Below, piece after piece: positions 25,157 to 36,399 of a stretch of 64,000 bases of DNA; the first letter of the stretch is position 1; every line of letters begins with the position of its first letter. Made by a program: the position numbers and the translations under genes. The stretch is from NCBI GenBank assembly GCA_963678705.1, contig OY783207.1:1426001-1490000 (forward strand), written 5' to 3'. This DNA is from Panorpa germanica (taxonomy: Eukaryota; Arthropoda; Insecta; Mecoptera; Panorpidae). The notes under the pieces were generated by a model. That model saw nothing but the letters and a program-made list of their open reading frames with translations, made no database searches and had not been told where the DNA came from.

Positions 25157-25745
25157 TATTTAATTATTATTATTATTATTTAAAATTATTAATTAACCAT
25201 ATTTAATAAATAGTTAGCTTAAATCTAAACTAAGACGCCATCTGCTAAGCAATAGCTACACCAGGATAGTTCTGAATTTCTTTAAAAGAATGCGCTGCAT
25301 CAGTCGTGTAATAAACCGCCTGATCGTTATACTACTATAAATACACAAAGGTAGTTGCATTCTAAAATTAATTCTTTGCTAGAATTTAAAAGACATAGGT
25401 TTTATCAATTTCAACAAGAGTTTAATCTTCTTTAATTCAGAAAACGTTGATTCATAAAACTATATTTAATTATTACTATTATTTTTTAAAATTATTAATT
25501 AACACTATTTAATAATTATTTACCTCAAATTCAAACCAAGCTGCCATCTACTAAGCAATAGCTATAACAAGGACAGTTATGGATTTCTTTAAAAGAATGC
25601 GCTGCAGCAGTCGTATAAACCGCCTGATCGTTACACTACTATAAATACACAATTAGGTTTGCATTCTAAAATTAATACCTTGCTAGAATTAAAAATACAA
25701 AGGTTTTATCAATTTCAGCAAGAGTATAAACCTTCTTTCATTTCA
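25157..25745. repeat. Two direct copies of a ~285-bp unit
   Basis: Copy one at about 25157-25440 and copy two at about 25457-25745 share 'tttctttaaaagaatgcgct', 'ccgcctgatcgtta' and 'actactataaatacacaa'. They form the left shoulder of the palindromic element that follows. Confidence 0.85.
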
Positions 25746-25779
25746 AGGAAAAGCAGAAAATATCATGGACACTTTCTAT

Positions 25780-26870
25780 AAAAACAAAAAAAATTACATT
25801 TCTTTAAAATTCTTGATGCAGTTATGTTCGCTATGAGTTAAAAGAAAGAACTGCTTCATTACTTTTTAAATAACTCGCGTGTCTGGCTATTACGCGACTT
25901 TTTTAAAATTCATGGACTTTTTTTTCTAATTTTTTTTAAAGATACCTTGAAATATTTTGATGCAGTTATGTTCGTTAGGCTTTAAAATAAAGAACTGCTT
26001 CATTACTTTTTAAATATCTACGCGTGCCTGAGTTTTATGCAACTTTTTTGAAATCCATGGACTTTTTTTTCTAATTTTTTTTTCTTGATTCCTTGAAATA
26101 TTTTGATGCAGTTATGTTCGTTAGTCTTTAAAATAAAGAACTGCTTCATTACTTTTTAAATAACTAAGCGTGTCTGGCTTTTATGCAACTTTTTCAAAAT
26201 TCATGGACATTTTTTTTCTAAATTTTTTTTTTATTTCTTGAAATATTTTGATGCAGTTATGTTCCTTAGACTTTAAAATAAAGAACTGCTTCATTACTTT
26301 TTAAATAACTAAGTGTGTTTGGCTTTTGTGCGACTTTTTTAAAATTCATGGACTTTTTCTTCTAAATTTTTTTTTTATTTCTTGAAATATTTTGATGTAG
26401 TTACGTTCCTTAGGCTTTAAAATAAAGAACTGCTTCATTACTTTTTAAATAACTAAGTGTGTTTGGCTTTTATGCAACTTTTTCAAAATTCATGGACATT
26501 TTTTTTCTAAATTCTTTTTTTGATTTCTTGAAATATTTTGATGCAGTTATGTTCCTTAGATTTTAAAATAAAGAACTGCTTCATTACTTTTTAAATAACT
26601 AAGTGTGTTTGGCTTTTATGCGACTTTTTTTAAATTCATGGACTTTTTCTTCTAAATTTTTTTTTTATTTCTTGAAATATTTTGATGTAGTTACGTTCCT
26701 TAGGCTTTAAAATAAAGAACTGCTTCATTACTTTTTAAATAACTACGCGTGTCTGGCTTTTATGCGACTTTTTCAAAATTCATGGATATTTTTTTCTAAT
26801 TTTTTTTCTTGATTTCTTGAAATATTTTTATGCAGTTATGTTCGTTAGGCTTTAAAATAAAGAACTGTTC
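25780..26870 (+). repeat. Left arm: eight tandem ~146-bp units
   Basis: The phrase 'gatg(c/t)agtta(t/c)gttc' recurs near 25813, 25958, 26104, 26249, 26393, 26540, 26688 and 26828. Each unit also holds 'aagaactgcttcattacttt', 'cgtgtctggcttttatgc' and 'attcatggactttttt'. Units are well conserved, with homopolymer-length differences. No open frame spans them. Confidence 0.95.
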
Positions 26871-26929
26871 AATTTAAATTGAAATATTTGTCCTTTACTG
26901 GCTTTAGAGTAAACAATAAAAAAGTAAAA

Positions 26930-27350
26930 ATAAATATTTTAAAACGCTGTTTATTCGAAAACTGTAAGAGATAATTAAAAATGGTTTTCAATTTTGGAAT
27001 CAGCATAAAAAACTACGTTAGAAAACATATATCATGTGCCAATATAGAAAAAGTCTTTTTTGAGAAAAGTAAGAAGAGTTATAGTCTTCTTACTTTTCTT
27101 AAAAATTGATGAAAAAAATTTGTTGATTTTTTAATGGTTTTTAATGTAGTTTTGAATGCTGATTTCAAATCTGGAATTCATTTTGATGTAAGTCTTTTGG
27201 TTTGAGAGATATAAGCATTTTAAATTAAAAAATAGTCAAAAACTTTACACACAGATTATTCGAAAACTATAACAGATAATTAAAAATGGTTTTCAATTTT
27301 GGAATCAGCATAAAAAACTACGTTAGAAAACACAAATCATTTTTCAAAAA
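26930..27350. repeat. Dyad-rich centre of the palindromic element
   Basis: Holds two direct copies of 'ggttttcaattttggaatca' followed by 'aaactacgttagaaaaca' (26981-27028 and 27287-27334). Between them is an oppositely oriented relative ('gctgatttcaaatctg', near 27160). A short hairpin 'aaaagtaagaagagttatag' / 'tcttcttacttttc' lies at 27064-27100. Confidence 0.8.
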
Positions 27351-27384
27351 TATAAATATTTTAGTTTTAGGAAAAAAGGTCCAT

Positions 27385-28170
27385 GAATTTAAAAAAGGTC
27401 GCTTAAAAGCCAGATACGCGTAGATATTTAAAAAGTAATGAAGCAGTTCTTTATCTTAAAGCCTAAGGAACATAACTGCATCAAAATATTTCAAAGAATC
27501 AAGAAAAAAAAATTTAGAAAAAAAAGTCCATGAATTTTAAAGAAGTTGCATAAAAGCCAGACACGCTTAGTTATTTAAAAAGTAATGAAGCAGTTCTTTA
27601 TTTTAAAGCCTAACGAACGTGACTGCATCAAAATATTTCAAGAAATCAAGAAAAAAATTTAGAAAAAGAAGTCCATGAATTTTAAAAAAGTCGCGTAAAA
27701 GTCAGACACGCTTAGTTATTTAAAAAGTAATGAAGCAGTTCTTTATTTTAAAGCCTAACGAACGTAACTGCATCAAAATATTTCAAGAAATCAAGAAAAA
27801 AAATTTAGAAAATGAAGTCCATGAATTTTAAAAAAGTCGCGTAAAAGTCAGACACGCTTAGGTATTTAAAAAGTAATGAAGCAGTTATTTATTTTAAAAC
27901 CTAACGAACATAACTGCATCAAAATATTTCAAGAAATCGAAAATAAAAAATTATAAAAAAAGTCCATGAATTTTAAAAAAATTGCATAAAAGCCAGACAC
28001 GCGTAAGTATTTAAAAAGTAATGAAGCAGTTCTTTATTTTAAAGCCTAACGACCATAACTGCATCAAAATATTTCATGGAATCAAAAAAAAGTTTTTAGA
28101 AAAAAAGTCCATGAACTTTAAAAAAGTTGCATAAAAGCCAGATGCGCGTAGATATTTTAAATTTAATGAA
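27385..28170 (-). repeat. Right arm: five inverted ~146-bp units
   Basis: The reverse complement of the left-arm unit. 'aac(a/g)taactgcatcaaaat' recurs near 27470, 27617, 27764, 27910 and 28054. Together with the left arm it forms an inverted repeat of several hundred bp around the centre. Confidence 0.95.
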
Positions 28171-28272
28171 ACAGTTTATCAATTTAATCTGCAGCGTATA
28201 TATCTCAATTAAAAAAGTACCCCATCTAAATTAAATATATATTATTAGAAAAAATCAAGCATATAACTCACG

Positions 28273-28304
28273 CTCGTTGTCTTGCAACGAGTCGAACAGC
28301 TAGT
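28273..28304 (+). mobile_element. Helitron-like 3' terminus
   Basis: A perfect 7-bp hairpin, CTCGTTG-TCTTG-CAACGAG (28273-28291), then an 8-nt spacer TCGAACAG and CTAG followed by T (28300-28304). Helitrons end in a GC-rich hairpin a few nucleotides before CTRR and insert between A and T. The motif '(A)ACAGCTAGT' is familiar from lepidopteran non-autonomous Helitrons. It gives the palindromic array to its left a plausible right boundary. Confidence 0.7.
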
Positions 28305-28838
28305 AAATATATAAAGAATGAATATAATAGTATTTTAAATGAAGTAGGCGATTGAATTCCATTCAAAAATGAAACCTCTGTATCCCTTTAAACGAATGCT
28401 TCCTCTACTTCCTTGTGAATGGCGTAAATTTTACTACAGCCCTTTAAATAACATTTTGACAGGTTGAATTTATTGTCGTCGTGACTTCACTGACCTCAAG
28501 GACGCCCATGAAGTGTTGGATTTATTTTTATTGAATACTTTCTTGTCACTCTTTATTTGTTTATGAATGAATTTAAAATTATTTTGCTGGTTGGTTTCAC
28601 TGCTATTGTTATTGGCATTGCAATAAATATTTTAAAATAGGAATTACTTTTATCGCACATCCATACCCCTACACGCACCGCAATCGCAACCGCGAGTTTA
28701 ACTTTTGTCGCAAACTGTATCCCGTCCACAGCTCTTAGCTCGGGAATATCGATCCCCCGTGGCTCCAGCAAACTGCCTGATCATAAACACGAGCACTTCA
28801 TTTTCTAAATCAAACAAAAATAAACTAAATCATACGCA
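28305..28838. other. Intergenic, upstream of the LRP11-like gene
   Basis: Probably contains the promoter and 5' UTR of the gene starting at 28839, but no TATA or initiator can be singled out. The stretch 28640-28760 is distinctly GC-richer than its surroundings. Confidence 0.4.
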
Positions 28839-31483
28839 ATGTCGTTAACTAATTTATTTCACAATCTAAAACTAAGTGTTTCGATGTATTTTTATTTAAT
28901 ATATTTTGGTGTCTGTTTTGTTTTTGTTTCGAGTAGTGCAGTAGATCTTGACACATGTCTTAGTGCATTTGACATACACCAGGACAAGATAATACGCACG
29001 GACGATTCCACGGCCCTTGGAGCACAGTATTTAGATGAATCGGACCTTCCAACGAGGGCTGACTGTCTAAAATTGTGTTGTGAGACTTTAAAGTGCGACG
29101 TTTTTGTTTATGAGGAAAAGGTACATGTATTTCCTAGATAAAAATATTTACTAGTTCTAATCGATTTCCGGATTTGTTCACTTTAAAGACGCAGTATGAA
29201 ATATATTTAACGTACCAAGCTAATTGTCTTTGGCTAAAGAAGTTTCACATCAAAGTAATGTATGCAAATTGAATCCACAGAGTCCAGGATCGTGTTATAT
29301 GTTTCACTGCGGGCCTCCAGAAGACTTTCGGTGTAAATTCACAGGCCACGCAAATTACAGCAGCGCTGTTCTAGCTGTCACAAGAAATGCAGTTGCAGTA
29401 GCTTCGTCTATCGGTATTCAACCTTCAGTGCAAAGTTTTAACCGGCTGTCACAGCATGAGATGCAGCTTGCTAACTTACGAGGAAGACCTGTCCCTGTGT
29501 ATGTTTGTCTCCCCTATTACTCGACCTTCTCTCTTCCCTGTTAAATTATAACTAGATTCAATGTTACAGAGACAATTCTCCAGTAACTATAAAGCCTGCA
29601 GTCGCTACTAAAGTACCAGCGGCACCGACAACATCCCAGTATAGTAAGTGTCAAAATATATATAAAAATATGAACCTAAATTTCACAATTTCATAATTTT
29701 GTACATTTCAGAAGTGGGTACTTCAGTTCCTCATTGCAGCAGGTTTCAATTCTCCTGCCATTCGGGGGAGTGCATCGCTGTGTACAATGCTTGTGATGGA
29801 ATTCCGCAATGTGTGGACGGAAGTGATGAAGCTCCTGAGTTGGGGTGTCCGGCGTCCGCCAACCCCACGACGCAGCCTCCACCTCCGCAACCACCTGTGA
29901 TTCCTGCAGAAAGACCTATTCTGATAGCCCCACAAACAGATACGATTATCCAACAAAGTTCTTTAAGGGATATGCTTCCAATGACCAATCAGAAGGTCGA
30001 ACACCGTTAAAAATAATACCCCATCTATCATTCTGTATCTTAATTCAATTCTGTGTTGTTGTAGACTGTTCCACTGACCCGTGGATACGGCCAACTTGAA
30101 GGGGCCGTTATTGCTGACTCCAAACAAATGGCAGACTCTCTGAGGATGAGACAAAACTGGGTTCCCCACCAATCCAATGAACAATATGGTAAATACACCT
30201 ATACTACTGTCACAAACCTAGTAACTTGTCTCTCCTAGCAAGATAATAATATCTAGCATAAATTCATTATGTGTACCATTATGTGCCATGTATTTCACAG
30301 AATCCGATAGTCACATATTCAGTCATAAAGGAGGTCTGCAATTAGCAAGTTCCCCCTATGTAGACGCTCCTGTAGATTTAGATCGAACAGGTGATTATTA
30401 TAGAGTTCGACAACCTCCAAATTGGCAGCCAGGTATGAAGTAGTGCCACATCATCACGCTGTTAAATCACAATCATCAATAGTCACTTTAAGTATCACCA
30501 CATCGCAAAACATTCGCACTTGCATACGAGTTATATGTGTTGCCGTTAAATCAGGCGTCGTGTACTTCTATAAAACATCTATACCCAGAGTAGTGTCACT
30601 AATAGGTTCTCAACCATGTTCATTCACACCTCACAATCATAACAGAGCTTATAACAAGTAGCACGTATTGTAATTTAGCTATTGTAAAATATCACCACCT
30701 TAAATTTCAGACCGCGTTTTGTCCAAGCAAGTAATGCCCGAGACGCAGGATTGGGTGAACAGGCAATCGCCTCTGTTAATGCCTCAAATGCGACAATTCC
30801 CTCAACAAGATCCACCTGCTTTACAATGGCACCCCGATTGGCCTGTAGCATCTATGAACCAATGGCCCCCACAAATACAGGGCCGAATAATTCAAGAAAA
30901 CCCCAGCGTTGTCCAACGGACTCCGATACAACCACCAGTGCAACAACAAGCAGTTGTAAAACCTAAAGAACAAATTGTAAAGGCACAGCCGACTGTGAAA
31001 TCCGAATCTGAGGAATACGTTGATGATACGGAAGAAGAAACGTCAACGCCGCCTACTAAATCAAGCGCGAATACGAAGAAAGGGAAACACAAACATCATA
31101 AGGGGGAACAACACCATGAACACGACGGACACGATCACGATCACGATGACCATCTTGAAAGTGCCAAAAAAATGAATGACACCCCTAAACTTTTGCATTT
31201 AGGCAGCGATGTAATAGCTACGGAAATTGATGGGCCAGCTGAACGACCTGGCGGCGCTGTATTGTCCTTAACATTAGGTAAAATTAAAAAGTAAATAACG
31301 TTTATATATATAGAACTGTTTCACAAGTGTAATGTTTGCATCGTTTCAGGCGTTTGCATTACAGCGGCACTTGCCGTTTTGGCGGGCTGCAGATTGAGAG
31401 CTGTCAGACGCAGGGTCCGCAGAACTGGTAAATCCTCTGGAGCCCACGCTGCAGATTACTTGGTTAACGGAATGTACCTATAA
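28839..31483 (+). CDS. LRP11: LRP11-like MANSC/LDLa single-pass membrane protein
   Basis: Eight exons: 28839-29120, 29281-29498, 29570-29643, 29712-29995, 30065-30188, 30301-30432, 30711-31277 and 31350-31483; 604 aa with no frame break. Residues 1-34 look like a signal peptide. A MANSC domain spans about Cys40 to Cys104 (CLKLCCETLKCDVFVYEEK joined by splicing to SPGSCYMFHC). One LDLa repeat has six Cys (200, 207, 212, 219, 225, 237) and the acidic DGSDE calcium motif. A long Pro/Gln-rich linker follows, with a His/Asp-rich run at 497-519 (HKHHKGEQHHEH). The transmembrane helix is about 554-574, then a 30-residue basic tail. This matches LRP11, though I do not see a PKD domain. The ligand is unknown. 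The exon 4 donor (AAG|gtcgaa) is weak; read-through would add VEHR and stop. Candidate AATAAA at 31671. Confidence 0.88.
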
Positions 31484-32160
31484 ATAAGTTATTTCAGTTA
31501 GTTACGTGAAAGGGCTACCAATTCTCGTATGCAAATCTTCAATACATTGAAAAATTAAACTAAATTGAGACTGTATTAACGATAGAAAATGAAACCCCAA
31601 TAAGTAATACATGTGATATTTGTAATTTCAGTGTAGTGGTTCTTGTTACATTATATGTTCGCTCATATATAATAAAACTAGATAGCTGGTTCAATGTTTC
31701 AAGTAGCCCTTTTATGTAAAAATAGGTATGAAATTGTAAATCCTTAAACAAGAACGCACATTTTATATGTAAATATTCTCTTTAACTTATTCTCTTCGCT
31801 GTTGCCATCCAGATTCTCGTCTGTCTTATGATTTTTCTTCTCTAGTCTAAAGTGTGTGTTCTTGGTGGTGTTTACACGTTGTTGTATATTATTTTGAAAT
31901 GATAGTTTTTGTGTTAACAACTGTAATATAGTATAGCGTTTTATATAGTCTATGGTATGTATTTTGTCTATTAGCCGACTAGGCAGGTGTAAACGATAAT
32001 TGTACGAATATAAGTTCAAGGTTCTTGTTTATTATTGAATATGTAATATATTAACAATCGATTTTCGAATATTTACATAATAATAAAACCATATTTAAAG
32101 CAGCATCTGTTTTTTCTTTTTTATGTTCGACCTTTTACTAATTTCATAAAATGAGTTATT
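31484..32160. other. 3' UTR of the LRP11-like gene and spacer
   Basis: Candidate poly(A) signals at 31671-31676 and near 32081. Minus-strand open frames here show no protein character. Confidence 0.5.
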
Positions 32161-32965
32161 AAACATTTTAAAGGTTATACTCTTGTTAATTTTACAAAAA
32201 TTGAAAATTCTTTTTCGATTATTTTTTGATTGAAATTGATGTACTTTTTTATGCTGATTTCAAATATGCAATTTGGTTTTAGGTAGGCCTCACGGTTTTC
32301 GAGATATTGACCTGTAATTGCTGGGTTTTTAATTTTGAAATCAGCGTTAAAAATTACGTTAGAAAACATATCTAAATCGTCAAAAAAAATTGCATGATTT
32401 TATTGAAAATTACAAAGGTTATACTCTTGTTAAAATTCAAATTTCATAAGTCGGGGTATAGAAAATTATTAAAGGTTATACTCTTGTTAATTTTATAATA
32501 ATTGAAATTACTCCATTTTAAATTCGTTTTCAGATTTGGGATCAGCGGGAAAAAGTACGTTTAAAAACATATTTAAAAGTTGAAAATAAACAATTTTAAT
32601 TTTTTAATTTCTTTCTAAATTTCACAAGTTTAACCTTTAAAATTTGATAAAAAATTGATGGTCTCCGATTGTTAAATTTATAACGGTTCTTAACGTAAAA
32701 ATTTATGCTGATTTCAAATCTGCAATTTATATTTTAATGGCACTTCCGGTTTTCGAGATATTGGCCTGTCAAGGCCTTAATAATGAAGATATTTAAAAAT
32801 GGTTTTTAATTTTGAAATCAGCGTTAAAAATTACGTTAGAAAATATATCTAAATCGTCAAGAAAATTGCATGATTTTATTGAAAATTACAAAGGTTAATA
32901 TTCAAATTTCATAAGTCGGGGTATAGAAAATTTAAAGGTTATACCCTTGTTAATATTATAAAAAT
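32160..32965. repeat. Dyad modules plus reverse-oriented 76-bp satellite units
   Basis: Two modules of the form 'gctgatttcaaat(a/c)tgcaat', then 'ggttttcgagatattg', then 'ttgaaatcagcgttaaaaat' and 'cgttagaaaa', near 32250-32380 and 32700-32850. Each is a near-palindrome around the 'tttcgagatat' centre. Each is followed by the 76-bp satellite sequence of 17.3-17.7 kb in reverse complement ('aaggttatactcttgtta', 'cataagtcggggtataga'). Confidence 0.85.
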
Positions 32966-33335
32966 CGCTTCCGTACACTCACTGTTCGACCGGTAATGCG
33001 GACTATGATCTGATAAAATATCGCCAAACGTTTTGTAGTATAAACGCCGTGTGAAGTCAGTCTAAGCCACGTGTAAGTTCGTATCGCTGGCACAAGTCAC
33101 TGTATCAGTACTCTGAGAATAGATACCTCTGGTTCCCTGCGTGAAGTCATAATCAGATCCACATTGCAGTCACAGTGATGCACTGAGAGAATTCATAGGG
33201 CTATCAAAAGACAGTTTTGTCTTCATGGCTAATGTCTAAGAAATTAGAGACTTCTTTTCAAATTACTGAAGCAAGTTCTAAGATACATAAATTCTGTTAA
33301 CGGTAAGACGCAGAATAAAAGAGCAAACAATATCT

Positions 33336-33409
33336 GGCCCATTAGCTCAGTTGGTTAGAGCGTCGTGCTAATAACGCGAAGGTCGCGGGTTCGATCCCCT
33401 CATGGGCCA
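33336..33409 (+). tRNA. tRNA-Ile (anticodon AAU)
   Basis: 74 nt, no intron. The acceptor stem GGCCCAT/ATGGGCC is perfect and the discriminator is A. The D arm is GCTC/GAGC and the anticodon stem TCGTG/CGCGA carries loop CTAATAA with anticodon AAT. The T loop is TTCGATC. A box (TTAGCTCAGTTGG) and B box (GGTTCGATCC) are intact. The one blemish is a C-U mismatch at the second T-stem pair (GCGGG/CCCTC). A T-run follows within 10 nt. It lies between the converging LRP11-like and HSPA5 genes. Confidence 0.97.
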
Positions 33410-33415
33410 AATTAC

Positions 33416-33420
33416 TTTTT
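33416..33420 (+). terminator. Pol III terminator of tRNA-Ile
   Basis: Five T residues on the sense strand, 7 nt after the tRNA 3' end: the standard RNA polymerase III stop signal. Confidence 0.85.
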
Positions 33421-34013
33421 GCTATTTGTTTTATACAGTAGATATCTATTAATTAACTATAAAGTAATATTTTAATAATTATTTTCTTCTAAATTTACAT
33501 TAGCAAATTCATATTCATCAATGGCAGATTACAATGCCAACTTAACTCTTACACTAAATTGTATCTTGTCACAATTGACTCTCTCGGAAATTAAGCCTCT
33601 TCAATAGGCGAAGCCTTTGCCCTCTACTACTTCATTAATTATTTATGGTTCCATGGTCTATTAATTTTTTTATAAATACTATTAAGATCTATTCCCACCT
33701 ACAAAGGTTTAGTTTAAATTTGATGTTTTAAACTTAAATATAAGTTTCAGCTTGTAGAATAAATATAATTATACAAGTACATTCAAAATATAAATTAACA
33801 GTAGATAGGAATAGGCTTTAATAAATTGTTCGCAAATTATGCGAGGGTTACTTATGTTGCCATATATTCAGGCGCAGTGTGCCTCATGCCATTAAAATTA
33901 ATTAAATCTAAATATATTAATCAATGCATAGCCGATTATTATGTATATAATTAAGAACTAAGTTATAAAATATAATAATTAAGTAAAGAGGTAGTATATC
34001 TTATAAAAACTTA
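33421..34013. other. Intergenic spacer
   Basis: AT-rich with no gene or repeat recognised. The HSPA5 3' UTR probably ends near 34.0 kb: on the minus strand AATAAA is at 34019-34014. Confidence 0.5.
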
Positions 34014-34321
34014 TTTATTCATTAAATATATTCACACATTCATACAGGCGTTTTAACTCAAGAACCAGTCTTAACAGGAAGGTGAATTATTTGCATTTAA
34101 TACAAAAATTACATATGCAAAGCTTGCTCAAATTAAGACAGTTAAATTTGGTGCTAACTTATTTCCTAGGTTACAATCCGTCATTAGGATTCAAGCAACC
34201 TTTGCATACTGCGAAAATAATCAAATGAGATGAGATAGAATGGAATGATGATAAAAATGAAATCTCGATCATTAATTTTAAATATTCAACAATAAATTAA
34301 TTTGCGTTAATTGACAAGTTG

Positions 34322-36399
34322 TTACAATTCATCTTTCTTAAGATCTTCTTCATCTTCTCCTCCTGCTGGTGGTGGGGCACCCCCTGTACCTTGGTATAGT
34401 TTGGCGATGATAGGTTGTACAACATCTTCCAGTTCTTTCTTCTGTTTTTTGTATTCTTCAGCATCAGTATCTTGATTTTCTTCTAACCATTTGATCTTGG
34501 CATCGATGGCTTCTTCCATCTTTGCTTTGTCATCATCAGTAACCTTGGCACCAAGTTTCTCCTTATCTCCTAATTGATTCTTTAGCGAGTACGCGTAAGA
34601 TTCTAGCTCGTTACGTGATTCAACGCGTTCCTTCAATTTCTTGTCGTCATCTGCGAATTTCTCAGCGTCCTTAATCATACGTTCGATATCATCAGGAGTA
34701 AGGCGATTCTGGTCATTGGTAATAACAATCTTTTCACGGTTTCCGGTTCCTTTATCTTCAGCAGATACTTGTAAGATACCATTAGCATCGATTTCGAATG
34801 TAACTTCAATTTGTGGCATTCCGCGAGGTGCTGGTGGGATTCCGGTGAGGTCGAATTTGCCCAGCATGTGATTGTCTTTGGTCATGGGGCGTTCTCCTTC
34901 GTAAACCTGAATGGTGACAGTTTGTTGGTTGTCTGATGCTGTAGAGAAGATCTGTGACTTCTTGGTTGGGATGACGGTGTTACGTGGAATCAACTTAGTC
35001 ATAACTCCTCCAACTGTTTCAATTCCCATGGTCAAAGGATTCACATCAAGTAAGACAATGGCATCAGTATCTTGTTCGCCTGAGAGAACACCAGCTTGAA
35101 CAGCTGCTCCGTATGCCACAGCTTCATCGGGGTTGATGCCACGGGATGGTTCCTTGCCGTTGAAGAATTCCTTAACGAGTTGTTGTACCTTGGGGATACG
35201 TGTGGATCCTCCAACAAGAACGATTTCATCAACGTCTTTCTTATTCATATCAGCATCCTCGAGTACCTTCTGTACGGGCTTCATGGTGGACCTGAACAAA
35301 TCCATGTTCAATTCCTCGAATTTGGCTCTGGTTAAAGTCTCTGAGAAGTCATCTCCCTCGAAGAAAGATTCGATTTCAATACGGACTTGATGAGAAGCGG
35401 ACAAGGCTCTCTTTGCTTTCTCGACTTCACGACGTAGTTTCTGTACAGCACGGTTGTCTTTGCGGATGTCCTTGCCCTTCTTCTTCTTGTACAGTTTAAT
35501 GAAATGATCCATAACCCTCTGATCGAAATCTTCACCTCCCAAATGAGTGTCTCCGTTTGTTGCAACAACTTCAAAGACTCCATTGTCGATTGTAAGGAGA
35601 GATACATCGAAAGTACCGCCACCAAGATCGAAAACTAACACGTTCTTTTCGCCGTCCTTCTTGTCTAATCCATAAGCAATAGCTGCGGCAGTAGGTTCGT
35701 TAATAATGCGCATGACATTCAAACCGGAAATAACTCCAGCATCCTTAGTAGCTTGACGTTGGGCGTCGTTGAAGTAGGCAGGAACTGTAACTACAGCATG
35801 TGTGACCTTCTTTCCCAAGTAAGCTTCAGCTGTTTCCTTCATTTTTCCTAGAACCATGGCGGAGATTTCTTCTGGAGCAAATACCTTATCACCTTGACCG
35901 GTAGCGACCTTGATGTGGGGTTTGGTGTTCTTTTCAATAACTTTGAAAGGGAAGAATTTAATATCATGTTGAACAGCGCTATCGGTCCATTCTCTGCCAA
36001 TAAGACGCTTGGCATCGAATACTGTGTTTTCTGGATTTGTGGTCAATTGATTCTTGGCGGCATCACCGATCAGACGCTCTCCTTCTGCGGTGAATGCAAC
36101 ATAGGATGGAGTTATGCGGTTACCTTGGTCGTTGGCGATGATTTCCACTCTTCCATTCTTGTAAACACCAACACTGTAAATAAAATGAACGTTAAATATA
36201 TATAGTCTGGACAATTAAATTATTTAAAACTGACGACCTTAGAAAACGTGAAATAATGTTATATTACTTACCATGAATATGTCGTTCCCAAATCAATTCC
36301 TACAACGGTTCCTATGTCCTTATCTTTTTCTTTTTTGTCTTCAGATGCTGAAGACAGCGCTAAAAGCGCTACAGCTGCTAACCAAACACAGAGCCGCAT
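34322..36399 (-). CDS. HSPA5: Endoplasmic reticulum chaperone BiP/GRP78
   Basis: Two coding exons: 36399-36272 and 36173-34322 (donor ATG|gtaagt, acceptor ttacag), 659 aa. An ER-lumen Hsp70 that binds unfolded secretory proteins, using ATP hydrolysis to drive binding and release. Signal peptide residues 1-18 ([18 protein letters not shown]), then an acidic/lysine stretch, the ATPase start [17 protein letters not shown] (the intron splits codon Cys43), phosphate loop [14 protein letters not shown], adenosine motif [11 protein letters not shown], the conserved linker [16 protein letters not shown], the substrate-binding domain and helical lid, and C-terminal retention signal KDEL. Length and sequence are those of insect BiP (Drosophila Hsc70-3). 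Start: the ATG directly follows an acceptor (tttcag-A-ATG), so a non-coding first exon lies upstream. Codon use is GC-richer than in neighbouring genes, as expected for a highly expressed gene. Confidence 0.98.

Noticed and set aside
25780-28170. CRISPR-like regular spacing of repeats
   Set aside because: Units are contiguous ~146-bp tandem repeats without unique spacers, in an animal genome; this is a transposon or satellite array.
29691-31092. Minus-strand and alternative-frame ORFs over the LRP11-like exons
   Set aside because: They overlap exons whose splice phases and domains fit the plus-strand gene.
34641-35625. Long open frames opposite and out of frame with HSPA5
   Set aside because: Shadows of the highly codon-biased HSPA5 exon.
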